DNA of 64,000 nt from Candidatus Solirubrobacter pratensis (GTDB lineage Bacteria; Actinomycetota; Thermoleophilia; Solirubrobacterales; Solirubrobacteraceae). The stretch is taken from the NCBI RefSeq assembly GCF_000425945.1, contig NZ_AUEK01000012.1, positions 124,001 through 188,000 of the forward strand. Direction: 5' to 3'. The translations under genes and the position numbers were made by a program. Position 1 is the stretch's first letter; each line of letters opens with the position of its first letter. Below are positions 25,446-33,929 of this stretch, in pieces. The notes below the pieces were generated by a model. The model did no database searches, was not told the origin of the DNA, and saw nothing but the letters and a program-made list of their open reading frames with translations.

Positions 25446-26199
25446 CGGGCTGCCGATCCTGCTCTATCACGGCGTCGGGCCGCCCAGCGGGCGCTTCAGC
25501 GTCAGCGAGGCCGAGTTCGCGCGCCAGATGGACGCGGTCGTCGCCAGCGGGCGCTCCGCGCAGACCGTCGGCCGGCTCGCCGAGCCGCGCGTCCGCGGCG
25601 AGCCGATGGCGGCCTCGGCCGTCGCGATCACGTTCGACGACGGCACGGCGGACTTCTACGATCGCGCGTGGCCGGTGCTGCGCGAGCGCGGGCTCCCGGC
25701 CACGCTCTACGTCACCAGCGGCCTTGTCGGCGGCCGCCACGAAGGCACGCCGATGCTCAGCTGGCAGCGGCTCGAGGAGCTGCGCGACTCCGGGCTGGAG
25801 ATCGGCGCGCACAGCCACGAGCACATCGCCCTGGACCTCGTGCCGCTCGAACGGGCGGCGCGCGAGCTGGTCAACAGCAAGCTCGTGCTCGAGGATCGGC
25901 TGCAGGTGGAGATCAGCGGCTTCGCGTACCCGTTCGGCTACCACACGGCCGCGGTCAAGGCGCTCGCGGCGCGCGCGGGATACCGGTCGGCCTGCGCGGT
26001 CAAGAACGCGCTCAGCCACCCGTATGACGACCGCTTCGCGCTGGCGCGCTTCATGGTGACGGCCGTCACGCCGACGGCTCGCATCGACCGGCTCCTGGCC
26101 GGCCGCGGCGCGCGCGTCGCGCCCCGGCGCGAGCTCGTGCGGACGCGTGTGTGGCGGCTCTACCGGCGCGCGCGGGCGATCTCTGTTCCGACCGCCTAG
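25438..26199 (+). CDS. Polysaccharide deacetylase (NodB domain)
   Basis: 253 residues. The carbohydrate esterase 4 motifs are present: motif 1 VAITFDDGTADFYDRAWPVL (catalytic base Asp, metal Asp), motif 2 EIGAHSHEHIAL (HxxxH metal ligands) and motif 3 FAYPFGYHTAAV. It removes N- or O-acetyl groups from a sugar chain. There is no signal peptide, so it may act on a cytoplasmic or lipid-linked intermediate. A GTG start inside the last codons of the flippase gives an 8-bp overlap. The stop overlaps the convergent FemAB-like gene by 4 bp. Confidence 0.93.
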   Translation: MRNGLPILLYHGVGPPSGRFSVSEAEFARQMDAVVASGRSAQTVGRLAEPRVRGEPMAASAVAITFDDGTADFYDRAWPVLRERGLPATLYVTSGLVGGRHEGTPMLSWQRLEELRDSGLEIGAHSHEHIALDLVPLERAARELVNSKLVLEDRLQVEISGFAYPFGYHTAAVKALAARAGYRSACAVKNALSHPYDDRFALARFMVTAVTPTARIDRLLAGRGARVAPRRELVRTRVWRLYRRARAISVPTA

Positions 26200-27251
26200 T
26201 AGTCCCGGAACCGGAGCACGCGCTTCACCTGCCGCCGCAGCTGCGCGTCCATCGCCGTCAGCGGCAGCCGTTCGAAGCGGTAGCCGGCATGCGGCTGCTC
26301 CACGGCGCCGAAGCCGCGCTTGAAGCGGGCCAGCGAGGAGCCGGGCGCCGTCTCGCCCATGTGGTACCAGCGCCGGCCCGAGGCGCAGGCGTCCTCGATC
26401 GCGAGCCGGTGGAGCAGCTCGTTCGCCCCGGTGCCGGATATCAGCTCGCGGTCCATCGCCCCGCGCCAGTACGTGCTGTGCTCGCCGTGCGTGAGCACGA
26501 TGATGGCCGCCGCCGGCTCGCCCGAGCGCCGCGCGAGCCACACCCTGCAGCCGCGCCCCACCCGCTCGGCCACGACGGAGAACTTGCGCCTGGGGTCGCG
26601 GCGCTGCCCTCGCCACTGCGCGAGCCGCTCGGGCTCGTGCTGCTGGCCGGCCCAACGGGCGATCGAACGGCGATACAGCTCGTCGAAGGCGCCGATGAGC
26701 CGCCCGGCGTCATCGCACTCCACCGTCAGTCCCAGCCGCTCCGCCCTCCTGCACGCCCGTCGCACGTTGGAGGAGAACCGGCGCGACCACACCTGGTCGA
26801 AGCCGCCCGAGAGATCGAGTGCCTGGCTCGTGTGCATCGTCCGCACGACGCCGGAGGGCACGGCATCCTCCCAGACCGGATAGGCGGATGGACTCGGCCG
26901 GACCGCGACGCGCAGGCGGCGCTGGGCCTCCAGGTCTGCCACCACGGCGGCGACGTCCTCGCGCAGGACACGGCCGCCGGAGGACACGAGCCCTCCGGTG
27001 CTCCATCCGAACGGCATCGAGCTCTCCACGCCGGCCGCATCGGGCAGGCGGCGAACCCGGGCCAGCGGCAGGACGAGCTCGCGGCCGTCGGACGTGCGGT
27101 ACGCGCGCGTGGCGTCGGCGTAGCGGCCCACGACGCAGACGCAATCCAGCCATGCGGGCGTCTGCGACACCAGCGCCGTGGGATCGCTCGCCAGCGCGCG
27201 GGTCCACGCCGGACGCGCCGCGGGACCGACGGCCGTCAGCGTCACCGTCAT
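26196..27251 (-). CDS. FemAB-like GNAT-fold transferase
   Basis: 351 residues with two GNAT-like halves, as in FemAB/MurM and PEP-CTERM-associated FemAB proteins. The C-terminal half has RFSSNVRRACRRAERLGLTVE, FDELYRRSIARWAGQQHEP, AAAIIVLTHGEHSTYWRGAMD, ANELLHRLAIEDACASGRRWYHMGE and FKRGFGA, the BioF2-like/GNAT pattern. Such enzymes move aminoacyl or acyl groups to cell-wall or glycan amines. The ATG at 27251 overlaps the upstream kinase stop (ATGA). Third gene in a tightly coupled minus-strand triad; the substrate is not known. Confidence 0.85.
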   Translation of the reverse strand: MTVTLTAVGPAARPAWTRALASDPTALVSQTPAWLDCVCVVGRYADATRAYRTSDGRELVLPLARVRRLPDAAGVESSMPFGWSTGGLVSSGGRVLREDVAAVVADLEAQRRLRVAVRPSPSAYPVWEDAVPSGVVRTMHTSQALDLSGGFDQVWSRRFSSNVRRACRRAERLGLTVECDDAGRLIGAFDELYRRSIARWAGQQHEPERLAQWRGQRRDPRRKFSVVAERVGRGCRVWLARRSGEPAAAIIVLTHGEHSTYWRGAMDRELISGTGANELLHRLAIEDACASGRRWYHMGETAPGSSLARFKRGFGAVEQPHAGYRFERLPLTAMDAQLRRQVKRVLRFRDY

Positions 27252-28246
27252 AGCGCCGCCAGGACGACGTGGACGTTGCGCGCCTCCCACAGCCGGTAGC
27301 GGAGGCCGCCGATGCGGCTGCGCTGGCGCGCTTCCATGGCGACCTGGCGCAGCCAGTACAGCAGAAGGGCGTGACGGTCCGACAGCGAGCCGTCATGCCG
27401 CCAGGTCGCGTAGCGCTCGAGCAGGCGGCGCTCGCGCAGCGGCCAGCTCCAGTGCCTCAGCTGCTCGCGGACGATCGTTCCCATCTGCTCTCCGCTCGCC
27501 TCCCTCCGGGTGGACACCAGCAGATGCAGCACGTCATGGACCGCAAGCTCCGGCGCCGCGGCCGCCTCCCAGTCCACGATGCCGGCCGGCCGCTCGCGCG
27601 CTTCCTCGAACAGCAGGTTGCCGATCCAGTAGTCGCCGTGGATCCAGCCGGCGGAGAAGTCGCGGCCGGCGACCGCTTCGTGGAGCTCCTCGCGCAGCCG
27701 CCGCATGCGCGTGGCGATGAACGGCGGCGGCGGCCCGTGGCGCGCCAGGTCGCGCACCGGCGCGTCGATCCAGCGCTCGACGTCGCCCGCGACGCGGGTG
27801 GCCGTGGCTTGGTGCAGCAGGTGGATCGTCTCGGCGGCGCCGTCCTGGAGGCCTCGCCGGCCGGCCTCGCCGGCGTCCACCGAGCGGCCGGACAGGGCCG
27901 AGTCCACGCGGTAGGCCTGCCCGAGGACGGAGCCCGACGCGAGCGGCCGGGCCAGCAGCGCGCGCCATCCGTCGAGCCGCGCATCGGCGTGCAGCGCGGT
28001 CATCGCGGCGCCCTCGCGTGCGAGGCCGCGCGCCGCCGCTGCGGTCACGGGCAGCTTGACCACGGACGACGGCCGCCCGCCATCCGCGGTCAGCATCACG
28101 ATCCCCATGCCCGTGGATGTCAGCCGGGCGTCGGCGACGAGCGAGCGCCGGACGGCCGCGGGGAGCGTCCCGGCGGCGTGGGCGTCGGCGAGGATCCGCG
28201 GCACCAGCGCGGCGGCCTCCGCCAGCCGGCGGCGCCGCTCGATCAC
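27248..28246 (-). CDS. APH-fold kinase (sugar or aminoglycoside-type phosphotransferase)
   Basis: 332 residues of the aminoglycoside-phosphotransferase/choline-kinase fold. N-lobe: IVMLTADGGRPSSVVKLPVTAAAARGL with the ATP-binding Lys. C-lobe: catalytic loop WIHGDYWIGNLLF (HGDxxxxN) and metal-binding GIVDWEAAAAPELAVHD. No resistance-gene hallmark is present and the setting is a glycan locus, so a sugar kinase similar to NahK is the better guess. A GTG start (28246) overlaps the preceding stop by GTGA. Length is usual for the fold. Confidence 0.87.
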   Translation of the reverse strand: MIERRRRLAEAAALVPRILADAHAAGTLPAAVRRSLVADARLTSTGMGIVMLTADGGRPSSVVKLPVTAAAARGLAREGAAMTALHADARLDGWRALLARPLASGSVLGQAYRVDSALSGRSVDAGEAGRRGLQDGAAETIHLLHQATATRVAGDVERWIDAPVRDLARHGPPPPFIATRMRRLREELHEAVAGRDFSAGWIHGDYWIGNLLFEEARERPAGIVDWEAAAAPELAVHDVLHLLVSTRREASGEQMGTIVREQLRHWSWPLRERRLLERYATWRHDGSLSDRHALLLYWLRQVAMEARQRSRIGGLRYRLWEARNVHVVLAAL

Positions 28247-29559
28247 CCGTGAAACGGGGTCGGCGAGGCGGAGCGGTGCGGGGGCGGCGGCGCCCCGCGC
28301 CGGCGGACCCCGGCCCACCGGTCGGCGACCCGGCGCCAGACGATCGCCGTCACCTCGGCGCGGACCGCGGCGAGCTCGCGCGACGCGTCGACGATCTCTG
28401 CGCCGGGCACGCGGCTCGCGACCTGGCGATAGACCCGCCGGTCCGCGTCGATCTGGGCGGGCGGGTTCTCGTTCTTGCGCCCGTAGGCCACCGCGGCGGG
28501 AGCGTCGAGCACGACGGTGGCGGCGGGCCGCGGGACCGCGTGCGCGAGCAGCCAGAAGTACGGCCGCTTCAGCGCCGTGAGCGGGGGCTGCGGCGGCAGC
28601 TGCGCTTCGTAGACGTAGCGGTCGTAGATCACGAGGCGCCCGCGCAGCTGGTGGTACTGCGCGAGCAGGTAGCGGCGCCAGATGCGAAGCGGCCGCACGG
28701 CCGCCGCGGCAAGCCCCGGCGGGCGGTTCCCGGTCATCTTCCACAGCCCCATGTAGATGATCCGCGACTCCAGCGGGAAGCCGCCGGCGATGGCGGCGGC
28801 GACCGTCGACTTGCCGACCCCGTCGGGCCCGAGCAGCGCGACGCTGATCCCGCGCCGCCGTCGCAGCAGCAGCGGCTTGCGCGCCAGTGCGGCGAGCCGC
28901 CCGCGTGCCGCGTGGAGCCGCTGTGCGACGGGCCTCTGGCGCCGCAGATCCGCGAGCAGGCGCTCGCCCAGCGCCTCGACGCCTTCCCAGTCGCCGCGCA
29001 GGACGGCGGCGGTGAAGGCGTCGGGGCCGGAGGTCGCTCCCGCCGCCTCGAGCAGCTGCCGTCCAAGCTCCGAGTCGTCGTTCGCACGCGCCAACTCGCG
29101 CAGCGGGGCGCGATGGCGCTCGGCCACGCTGCCACGGTCGAGCAGGCAATGCAGGAGCAGCAGCCAGAACTGGTCCGCGTCCGCCGGCACGGCCATGGCG
29201 TCGCTGAGCCGGCGGCGGCGGATCACCTCGCGGGCGACGTCCGGAGGCCGCCAGCCGGGCGCGCGGCGGAACGCCACGGTGGTCACGATGTCGAGCATCA
29301 GCCAGCGGTCCGACGGCAGGTCGAAGCTGAGCAGGAGAAGGTTCGGCGGGGACTCCCATCCGGGCAGCGACGCGAACCCCAGCCGGTGCGCCGCCGCCCG
29401 CAGCTCCGTCGCGTCCCCGGGCGCGACGAGGATGTCCACGTCACCGCTGGGCGCGGCGGGGTTCGAGGGCGTCCGCAGCAGGGTCCAGGCGACGTGTCGC
29501 TGCTCGAGGTCCTCGAACAGCCGCCGCAGGACCGGGTGAAGGTCGGCTCCGATTATCAT
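28243..29559 (-). CDS. Nucleotidyltransferase-like domain fused to thymidylate-kinase-like P-loop domain
   Basis: 438 residues. The N-terminal domain has SGDVDILVAPGDATELRAA (residues about 38-56), the paired acidic residues of Pol-beta-type nucleotidyltransferases, then helices of the same superfamily to about 200. From residue 235 a P-loop kinase begins: SVALLGPDGVGKSTVAAAIA (Walker A), LVIYDRYVYEAQLPP (the DR motif of TMP kinases) and a LID-like RKNENPPAQI. It could both phosphorylate and adenylylate or uridylylate a sugar or polyol. First of three genes coupled by 4-bp overlaps; divergent from the GH16 gene by 34 bp. Confidence 0.83.
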   Translation of the reverse strand: MIIGADLHPVLRRLFEDLEQRHVAWTLLRTPSNPAAPSGDVDILVAPGDATELRAAAHRLGFASLPGWESPPNLLLLSFDLPSDRWLMLDIVTTVAFRRAPGWRPPDVAREVIRRRRLSDAMAVPADADQFWLLLLHCLLDRGSVAERHRAPLRELARANDDSELGRQLLEAAGATSGPDAFTAAVLRGDWEGVEALGERLLADLRRQRPVAQRLHAARGRLAALARKPLLLRRRRGISVALLGPDGVGKSTVAAAIAGGFPLESRIIYMGLWKMTGNRPPGLAAAAVRPLRIWRRYLLAQYHQLRGRLVIYDRYVYEAQLPPQPPLTALKRPYFWLLAHAVPRPAATVVLDAPAAVAYGRKNENPPAQIDADRRVYRQVASRVPGAEIVDASRELAAVRAEVTAIVWRRVADRWAGVRRRGAPPPPHRSASPTPFHG

Positions 29560-29593
29560 CGGATCAGAGCAATAGCGGGAGGTGGGTCAGAAG

Positions 29594-30412
29594 ATGCCCA
29601 GGACGTCTGGATCTCGACCTCGGCACCGACGCGGCCGGCCGACGGGCAGGCAAAGGGTACTGTCTCGTGGCCCGCTCGTGCTCGTGTTCGCAGCGCTCGC
29701 CGTGGTAGCTGGCGCGCTCGCCGCGGTCGGACTTGGACAGCCGCAGCGCGGCTGGAAGCTGGTCTTCTTCGATGACTTCTCGGAGGGGCTGAAGGAGGCC
29801 AACTGGGGCAGGTACTCCGGCCAGCCCGGCGGCGATCCGGGTGGCTGGTGGGCCCCGTCGCACGCGGTGGCGACGAACGGGATCCTGCGCCTGCAGACGT
29901 ACCGCGACCCAAGGGTCGGCAACCGCTGGGTGTCGGGCGGCCTCTCGAGCGCGCGCGCGCTGCGGCAGACCTACGGCAAGTACGAGGTCCGCTTCCGCAT
30001 GGACGCCGGCCGCGGCGTCGCGGGCGTCGTGCTCCTGTGGCCGGCGCGCGACCGCTGGCCGCCGGAGATCGACTTCGCGGAGAGCGGCGGCCGGCAGACC
30101 ACCCGCCGCGCCATGACGGCGACGCTGCACTACGGCCCCGACAACCGCCAGATCCAGCGCTCGGTCCGCGCCGACTTCACCCGCTGGCACACGATGGGCG
30201 TCCAGTGGACGCGGGGGCGGCTCGTCTACACGCTCGACGGCCGCGCGTGGGGAACGGTCAGGAGCCCCCACGTGCCGAACGAGCCGATGGAGCTCGACAT
30301 CCAGAGCCAGGCCGGCACCTGCGGAGACCACTACGTCCCCTGCCCGGACGGCTCGACGCCCGAGCGCGTCGACCTCGAGGTGGACTGGGTACGCGCATAC
30401 GCATACCGCTAG
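29594..30412 (+). CDS. Glycoside hydrolase family 16-like protein, membrane-anchored
   Basis: 272 residues. A basic N-terminus (SRPRHRRGRPTGRQRV) and one helix (GPLVLVFAALAVVAGALAAVGL) suggest a signal-anchor. The concanavalin-like jelly roll carries VFFDDFSEGLKEANWGRY, YGKYEVRFRMDAGRGVAGVVLLWP and the catalytic motif WPPEIDFAES (ExDxxE-type, Glu nucleophile and acid/base near 157-162), followed by RADFTRWHTMGVQWTRG. GH16 enzymes cleave or transglycosylate beta-1,3/1,4-glucans and related polymers; here it may trim the exported glycan. A GGGAGG site 11 nt upstream supports ATG 29594. Confidence 0.88.
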   Translation: MPRTSGSRPRHRRGRPTGRQRVLSRGPLVLVFAALAVVAGALAAVGLGQPQRGWKLVFFDDFSEGLKEANWGRYSGQPGGDPGGWWAPSHAVATNGILRLQTYRDPRVGNRWVSGGLSSARALRQTYGKYEVRFRMDAGRGVAGVVLLWPARDRWPPEIDFAESGGRQTTRRAMTATLHYGPDNRQIQRSVRADFTRWHTMGVQWTRGRLVYTLDGRAWGTVRSPHVPNEPMELDIQSQAGTCGDHYVPCPDGSTPERVDLEVDWVRAYAYR

Positions 30413-30607
30413 CCGAGCGGCATTCTGGAGCCCAAGAGAACGCAATATGGGAACCAGATGAGACTCCTGGCGGACGGTCGGCTCATTGCTGACGTCGGCA
30501 ACGCGTATACGTCGAGTTGGCACGAGCATCCCTGACCGGGGCATTGACGCCATGGGCAACGGCGCCGAGACTTTGTTGCCGAATCGTTAAGGAGAACCGC
30601 GACGCCA
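30413..30607. other. Intergenic region, no gene seen
   Basis: 195 bp between the GH16 gene and the first GT2 gene of the plus-strand block. It is noticeably less GC-rich than its surroundings (for example GAACGCAATATGGG and GAATCGTTAAGGAGAA). It probably holds the promoter of the glycosyltransferase operon; AAGGAGAA near 30589-30596 is the likely ribosome binding site. Confidence 0.5.
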
Positions 30608-31522
30608 GTGGGGATGGATGTAAAGGCGTCGTGCGGCCGTAGCGAAGGACATTGGATGCCCGTGGAACCGGAAGAACTGGATCGTCCGGGGCCCGGCCCC
30701 GGTGGTGCTCGGGGACGGAGCGGCTCGCCCGTGAGCGCGATTACGTGGCTTACCGAGGCACCGCCTGTGACCGGCCCTGGTCTTGAGCGGTCGCCGTCGG
30801 CGGCCCCGCGCGTAAGCGTCGTCATACCGACCCTCAATGAGGAACGAAACCTGCCGTTCGTGTTCGAGCGGCTGCCGTCGAGCCTGCATGAGGTGATCGT
30901 CGTCGACGGTCACTCGACCGACGGGACCGTCGAGGCGGCCCGGCGGCTGCGGCCGGACGTGCGCGTGCTGCATCAACGCGGCCGCGGCAAGGGGAACGCC
31001 CTGCAGGAAGGCTTCGCCGCCTGCACGGGGGAGATCATCGTGATGCTGGACGCCGACGGGTCCACCGACGCGGCTGAGATCCCGCGCTTCGTCGCCGCGC
31101 TCAAGAACGGCGCCGACTTCGCGAAGGGCTCGCGCTTCGTGCAGGGCGGAGGCAGCTCGGACATCACCGCGTTGCGCCGGATCGGCAACCGGGTCCTCAA
31201 CGCCTTCGTCAACTCGCTCTACGGAACGCGCTACAGCGACCTGTGCTACGGCTACAACGCCTTCTGGTGGCGGTGCCTGCCGTACATGCGGGTCGACTGC
31301 GACGGGTTCGAGGTCGAGACCCTGATCAACATCCGCATCGCCCAGGCCGGCCTCGTGATCCACGAGGTTCCGAGCCACGAGTACTACCGCATCTACGGGA
31401 CGAGCAACCTCCGCGCGGTCCGCGACGGCATCCGCGTCCTGCGGACGATCGCCCTCGAGCGCCTGCCGACGCTGCGGAGGGCGTGGGCCGTCGTCGGGGC
31501 GACCCGCACGGCGGTGTCATGA
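30608..31522 (+). CDS. Glycosyltransferase family 2 (dolichyl-phosphate-mannose-synthase-like)
   Basis: 304 residues. After a 70-residue disordered leader the GT-A core reads RVSVVIPTLNEERNLPFVFERLPSSL, VIVVDGHSTDGTVEAARR, QRGRGKGNALQEGFAA and IIVMLDADGSTD (DXD), the DPM/UDP-glucose:polyprenyl-phosphate glycosyltransferase type. GSRFVQGGGSSDITALRRIGNRVLNAFVNSLYGTRYSDLCYGYNAF is the conserved C-part. It probably charges polyprenyl phosphate or extends the lipid-linked unit. The GTG at 30608 is used; in-frame ATG 30614 and 30656 are alternatives, and the leader may be shorter. Confidence 0.9.
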   Translation: MGMDVKASCGRSEGHWMPVEPEELDRPGPGPGGARGRSGSPVSAITWLTEAPPVTGPGLERSPSAAPRVSVVIPTLNEERNLPFVFERLPSSLHEVIVVDGHSTDGTVEAARRLRPDVRVLHQRGRGKGNALQEGFAACTGEIIVMLDADGSTDAAEIPRFVAALKNGADFAKGSRFVQGGGSSDITALRRIGNRVLNAFVNSLYGTRYSDLCYGYNAFWWRCLPYMRVDCDGFEVETLINIRIAQAGLVIHEVPSHEYYRIYGTSNLRAVRDGIRVLRTIALERLPTLRRAWAVVGATRTAVS

Positions 31523-32661
31523 GGATCGCCGCGGTGGTCCCTCATGCCGCTGCGGGCGGGCGAAGCGCGGAGCGCCGCCTCGTCAACGGCGCGCTGGCCC
31601 TGGGGGCGGCGGGCGTGAGCGTGGACATCTTCTCCGACCGCGCCGCGCCCGGAGCGCCGCGACGGCTCGGCGCGGGCGTGGCCATCCGGCGGCTCGCCCC
31701 CCATCGCGTGCAGCGCGACCTGATCGCGCGGCATGAGGCCTATGACGTGATCCACGCGTTCGGCCTGCCCGCGATGCGCATGATCGCGGCGCCGGGCACG
31801 GCGCCGCGCCGCGTCTTCAGCCCATACGGCGACCGCTGGTCGCAGCCCGCTCCGGTCCATGCGATGCACCGGGCGTGGCCGCGTGCCGCGGCCATGCTGG
31901 TGGGCGCCGTCGACACGATCGTCTGCGGCTCCGACCGGGAGGCCGCCCGCGTGAGGCGCGACGCACCCGAGCTCGCCGATCGGGTGCGCGTAGTACGGCC
32001 CGGCGTCGACGCCGAGGCGCTCGCGCGCGCCGAGCCGCTGCCGATCAACCGCGCGGTCGTCCTGGCGGTGGGCCCGCTGATCCGGAGCCCGCGGCTGGTC
32101 CGCGTGGTCGGCGCGCTCGCCAGCCTCGACGAGCGGTTCATCCTGGTCGTGCTCGGAGACGGTCCGGCGCGACGGCGGCTGCGCGGCGTCGTGGCCGACC
32201 TCGGCCTGGCGGATCGCGTCCGCTTCCTCGGCGACGTGACGCTCGAGCAGCGCCGGCGCTGGATGCGCACCGCATCCGTGCTGCTGCCGATCACGGAGTA
32301 CGAGGACGTCGAGATGCTGGCGCTCGAGGCGGCGGCGATCGGCAAGCCGCTGATCATCCCCGACTCCGCCGACCATGCGGGAGGCTGGGAATACCACAGC
32401 GGCGGCGTCGTGCGCGTCATCTCGGGTCCCTCCTCCCCACTCGCGATCGCCGATGCGATCCGCGAGACGGCGGTGCTCCACGGACCCTCGGAGTCGCGCA
32501 CGGGCGTACGGTCCTGGGCGGCCTACGCGCACGAGATGCTGAGCGTGTACCGGCTCACGATCCACGGACTGCGCGAGATCGAGGCGCCGCCGGACGAGGA
32601 GCCGCACGGCGAGCCGGCAGTCGGGTCGACGCCGGTCGAGCGGCAGGGCCGCGTCTTATGA
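31519..32661 (+). CDS. Glycosyltransferase family 4-like (GT-B)
   Basis: 380 residues. The N-terminal Rossmann half (RIAAVVPHAAAGGRSAERRLVNGALALGAAGVSVDIFSD) binds acceptor, the C-terminal half (NRAVVLAVGPLIRSPRLVRVVGAL, ILVVLGDGPARRRLRGVVADLGL, RVRFLGDVTLEQRRRWMRTASVLLPITEYEDVEMLALEAAAIGKPLI) is the GT4 donor domain. The usual E-x7-E reads EYEDVEMLALEAAAIGKP, keeping one clear glutamate. It overlaps its neighbours at both ends by ATGA, so it is co-translated with the two GT2 genes. Donor and acceptor unknown. Confidence 0.88.
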   Translation: MRIAAVVPHAAAGGRSAERRLVNGALALGAAGVSVDIFSDRAAPGAPRRLGAGVAIRRLAPHRVQRDLIARHEAYDVIHAFGLPAMRMIAAPGTAPRRVFSPYGDRWSQPAPVHAMHRAWPRAAAMLVGAVDTIVCGSDREAARVRRDAPELADRVRVVRPGVDAEALARAEPLPINRAVVLAVGPLIRSPRLVRVVGALASLDERFILVVLGDGPARRRLRGVVADLGLADRVRFLGDVTLEQRRRWMRTASVLLPITEYEDVEMLALEAAAIGKPLIIPDSADHAGGWEYHSGGVVRVISGPSSPLAIADAIRETAVLHGPSESRTGVRSWAAYAHEMLSVYRLTIHGLREIEAPPDEEPHGEPAVGSTPVERQGRVL

Positions 32662-33929
32662 CCGGCACGGTGCCGATGGCGGTGCGAATCCTCGATCTCG
32701 ACCGGCCGCTGCGCGAGATCGTGCCGGCACCGGCTCCCCCCTACCGCTCAGCGCTGTTGATCGTGCGATTGCACGGCGCTCCGCTCGGCATCGCGACCAT
32801 CTCACTCGAGCCCGGCGGCGACGGCCTCGCACCGGCGCGGCTGGCGGAGGCCGTCCGGGAGCAGCTCGGGCGGGAGCTCGAAGAGGCGGGGATCGACCTC
32901 CGGTCCGGGCTCCCCGCGGACGGCGTGCCCGTTGCGGAGCCACCCGCCCTGAGCCGCGTCCCTGAGCCGGCGGTGACGGTGGTCGTCCCGACGTGCCGGC
33001 GCCCTGAGGCGCTCCGGCGCTGCCTGGAGTCGATCCTCGCCTGCGACTACCCGCGCTTCGACGTCATCGTGGTGGAGAACCGCCCGGGTTCGGCGGAGAC
33101 CGCGCGCGTGCTGGCCGAGCGCTTCGCGCGCGAGGGCCGCCTGCAGTATCTGGAGGAGCTGCGGCGAGGCTCGTCGCATGCCCGCAACGCCGGGCTCCGG
33201 CGAGCGTCGGGCGAGATCGTGGCGTTCGTCGACGACGACGTGGTGGTCGACGAACGCTGGCTGCGCGCCGCGGTGGCGGGCTTCTTGCGCGCCCCGGACA
33301 TCGGCTGCGTGACGGGGATGATCGCGCCGCTGCGCCTCGATACGCGCGCCCAAGCCCTGCTCGAGCAGCTGGCCTCGTTCGGCAAGGGGTTCCGGCCACT
33401 GCGGTTCGGGCTACCGGAGTCGCGCGTCGCGAATCCGCTCTTCCCGTACACCGCCGGGCACATCGGCTCCGGAGCGAACATGCTCGTCCGTGCGGGGCTC
33501 GCGCGCGACCTCGGTGGGTTCGATCCGCGGCTCGGACCCGGCACGCCCGCCCATGGCGGCGAGGAGCTGGACTTCTACATCCGCACGATCCGGAGCGGCG
33601 CGTCGATCGCCTACGAGCCCGCCGCGATCGTCTGGCACGAGCACCCGGCCTGCTGGGAGCAGCTGCAGCGCCATGCCTTCCGGTACGGCATCGGGCTGAC
33701 CGCGATGCTGACCAAGCAGCTCGTCGCAGGCCCGGAGCGGCTGCGCATGCTCAGTCTCGTCCCCGCAGGCGTGCGCTACGCCTTCGATCCGCGTTCGCGC
33801 AAGAACGCGAGCAAGACGCCGGCCTTCCCGCGCCGCCTCAACGCCCTTGAACGCGCGGGGATGCTCCTCGGGCCCGCCGCCTTCGTGCGCAGCGCCGCCG
33901 TCGCGACCGGGCGCCGGGAAGCTCGATGA
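32658..33929 (+). CDS. Glycosyltransferase family 2 with extra N-terminal domain
   Basis: 423 residues. The first 100 or so form a small extra domain (RILDLDRPLREIVPAPAPPYRSALLIVRLHGAPLG) found in front of some actinobacterial GT2 enzymes. The GT-A part: VTVVVPTCRRPEALRRCLESI, GSSHARNAGLRRASGEIVAFVDDDVVVDERW (DXD as DDD), GHIGSGANMLVRAGLARDLGGFD and GGEELDFYIRTIRSG (base region). The 4-bp overlaps on both sides tie it to the operon. It probably adds a branch or backbone sugar to the lipid-linked unit. Confidence 0.9.
   Translation: MTGTVPMAVRILDLDRPLREIVPAPAPPYRSALLIVRLHGAPLGIATISLEPGGDGLAPARLAEAVREQLGRELEEAGIDLRSGLPADGVPVAEPPALSRVPEPAVTVVVPTCRRPEALRRCLESILACDYPRFDVIVVENRPGSAETARVLAERFAREGRLQYLEELRRGSSHARNAGLRRASGEIVAFVDDDVVVDERWLRAAVAGFLRAPDIGCVTGMIAPLRLDTRAQALLEQLASFGKGFRPLRFGLPESRVANPLFPYTAGHIGSGANMLVRAGLARDLGGFDPRLGPGTPAHGGEELDFYIRTIRSGASIAYEPAAIVWHEHPACWEQLQRHAFRYGIGLTAMLTKQLVAGPERLRMLSLVPAGVRYAFDPRSRKNASKTPAFPRRLNALERAGMLLGPAAFVRSAAVATGRREAR

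Noticed and set aside
27248-28246. Aminoglycoside resistance gene
   Set aside because: The fold and HGDxxxxN motif are shared with many sugar and choline kinases; the setting is a glycan locus, so resistance is not supported.
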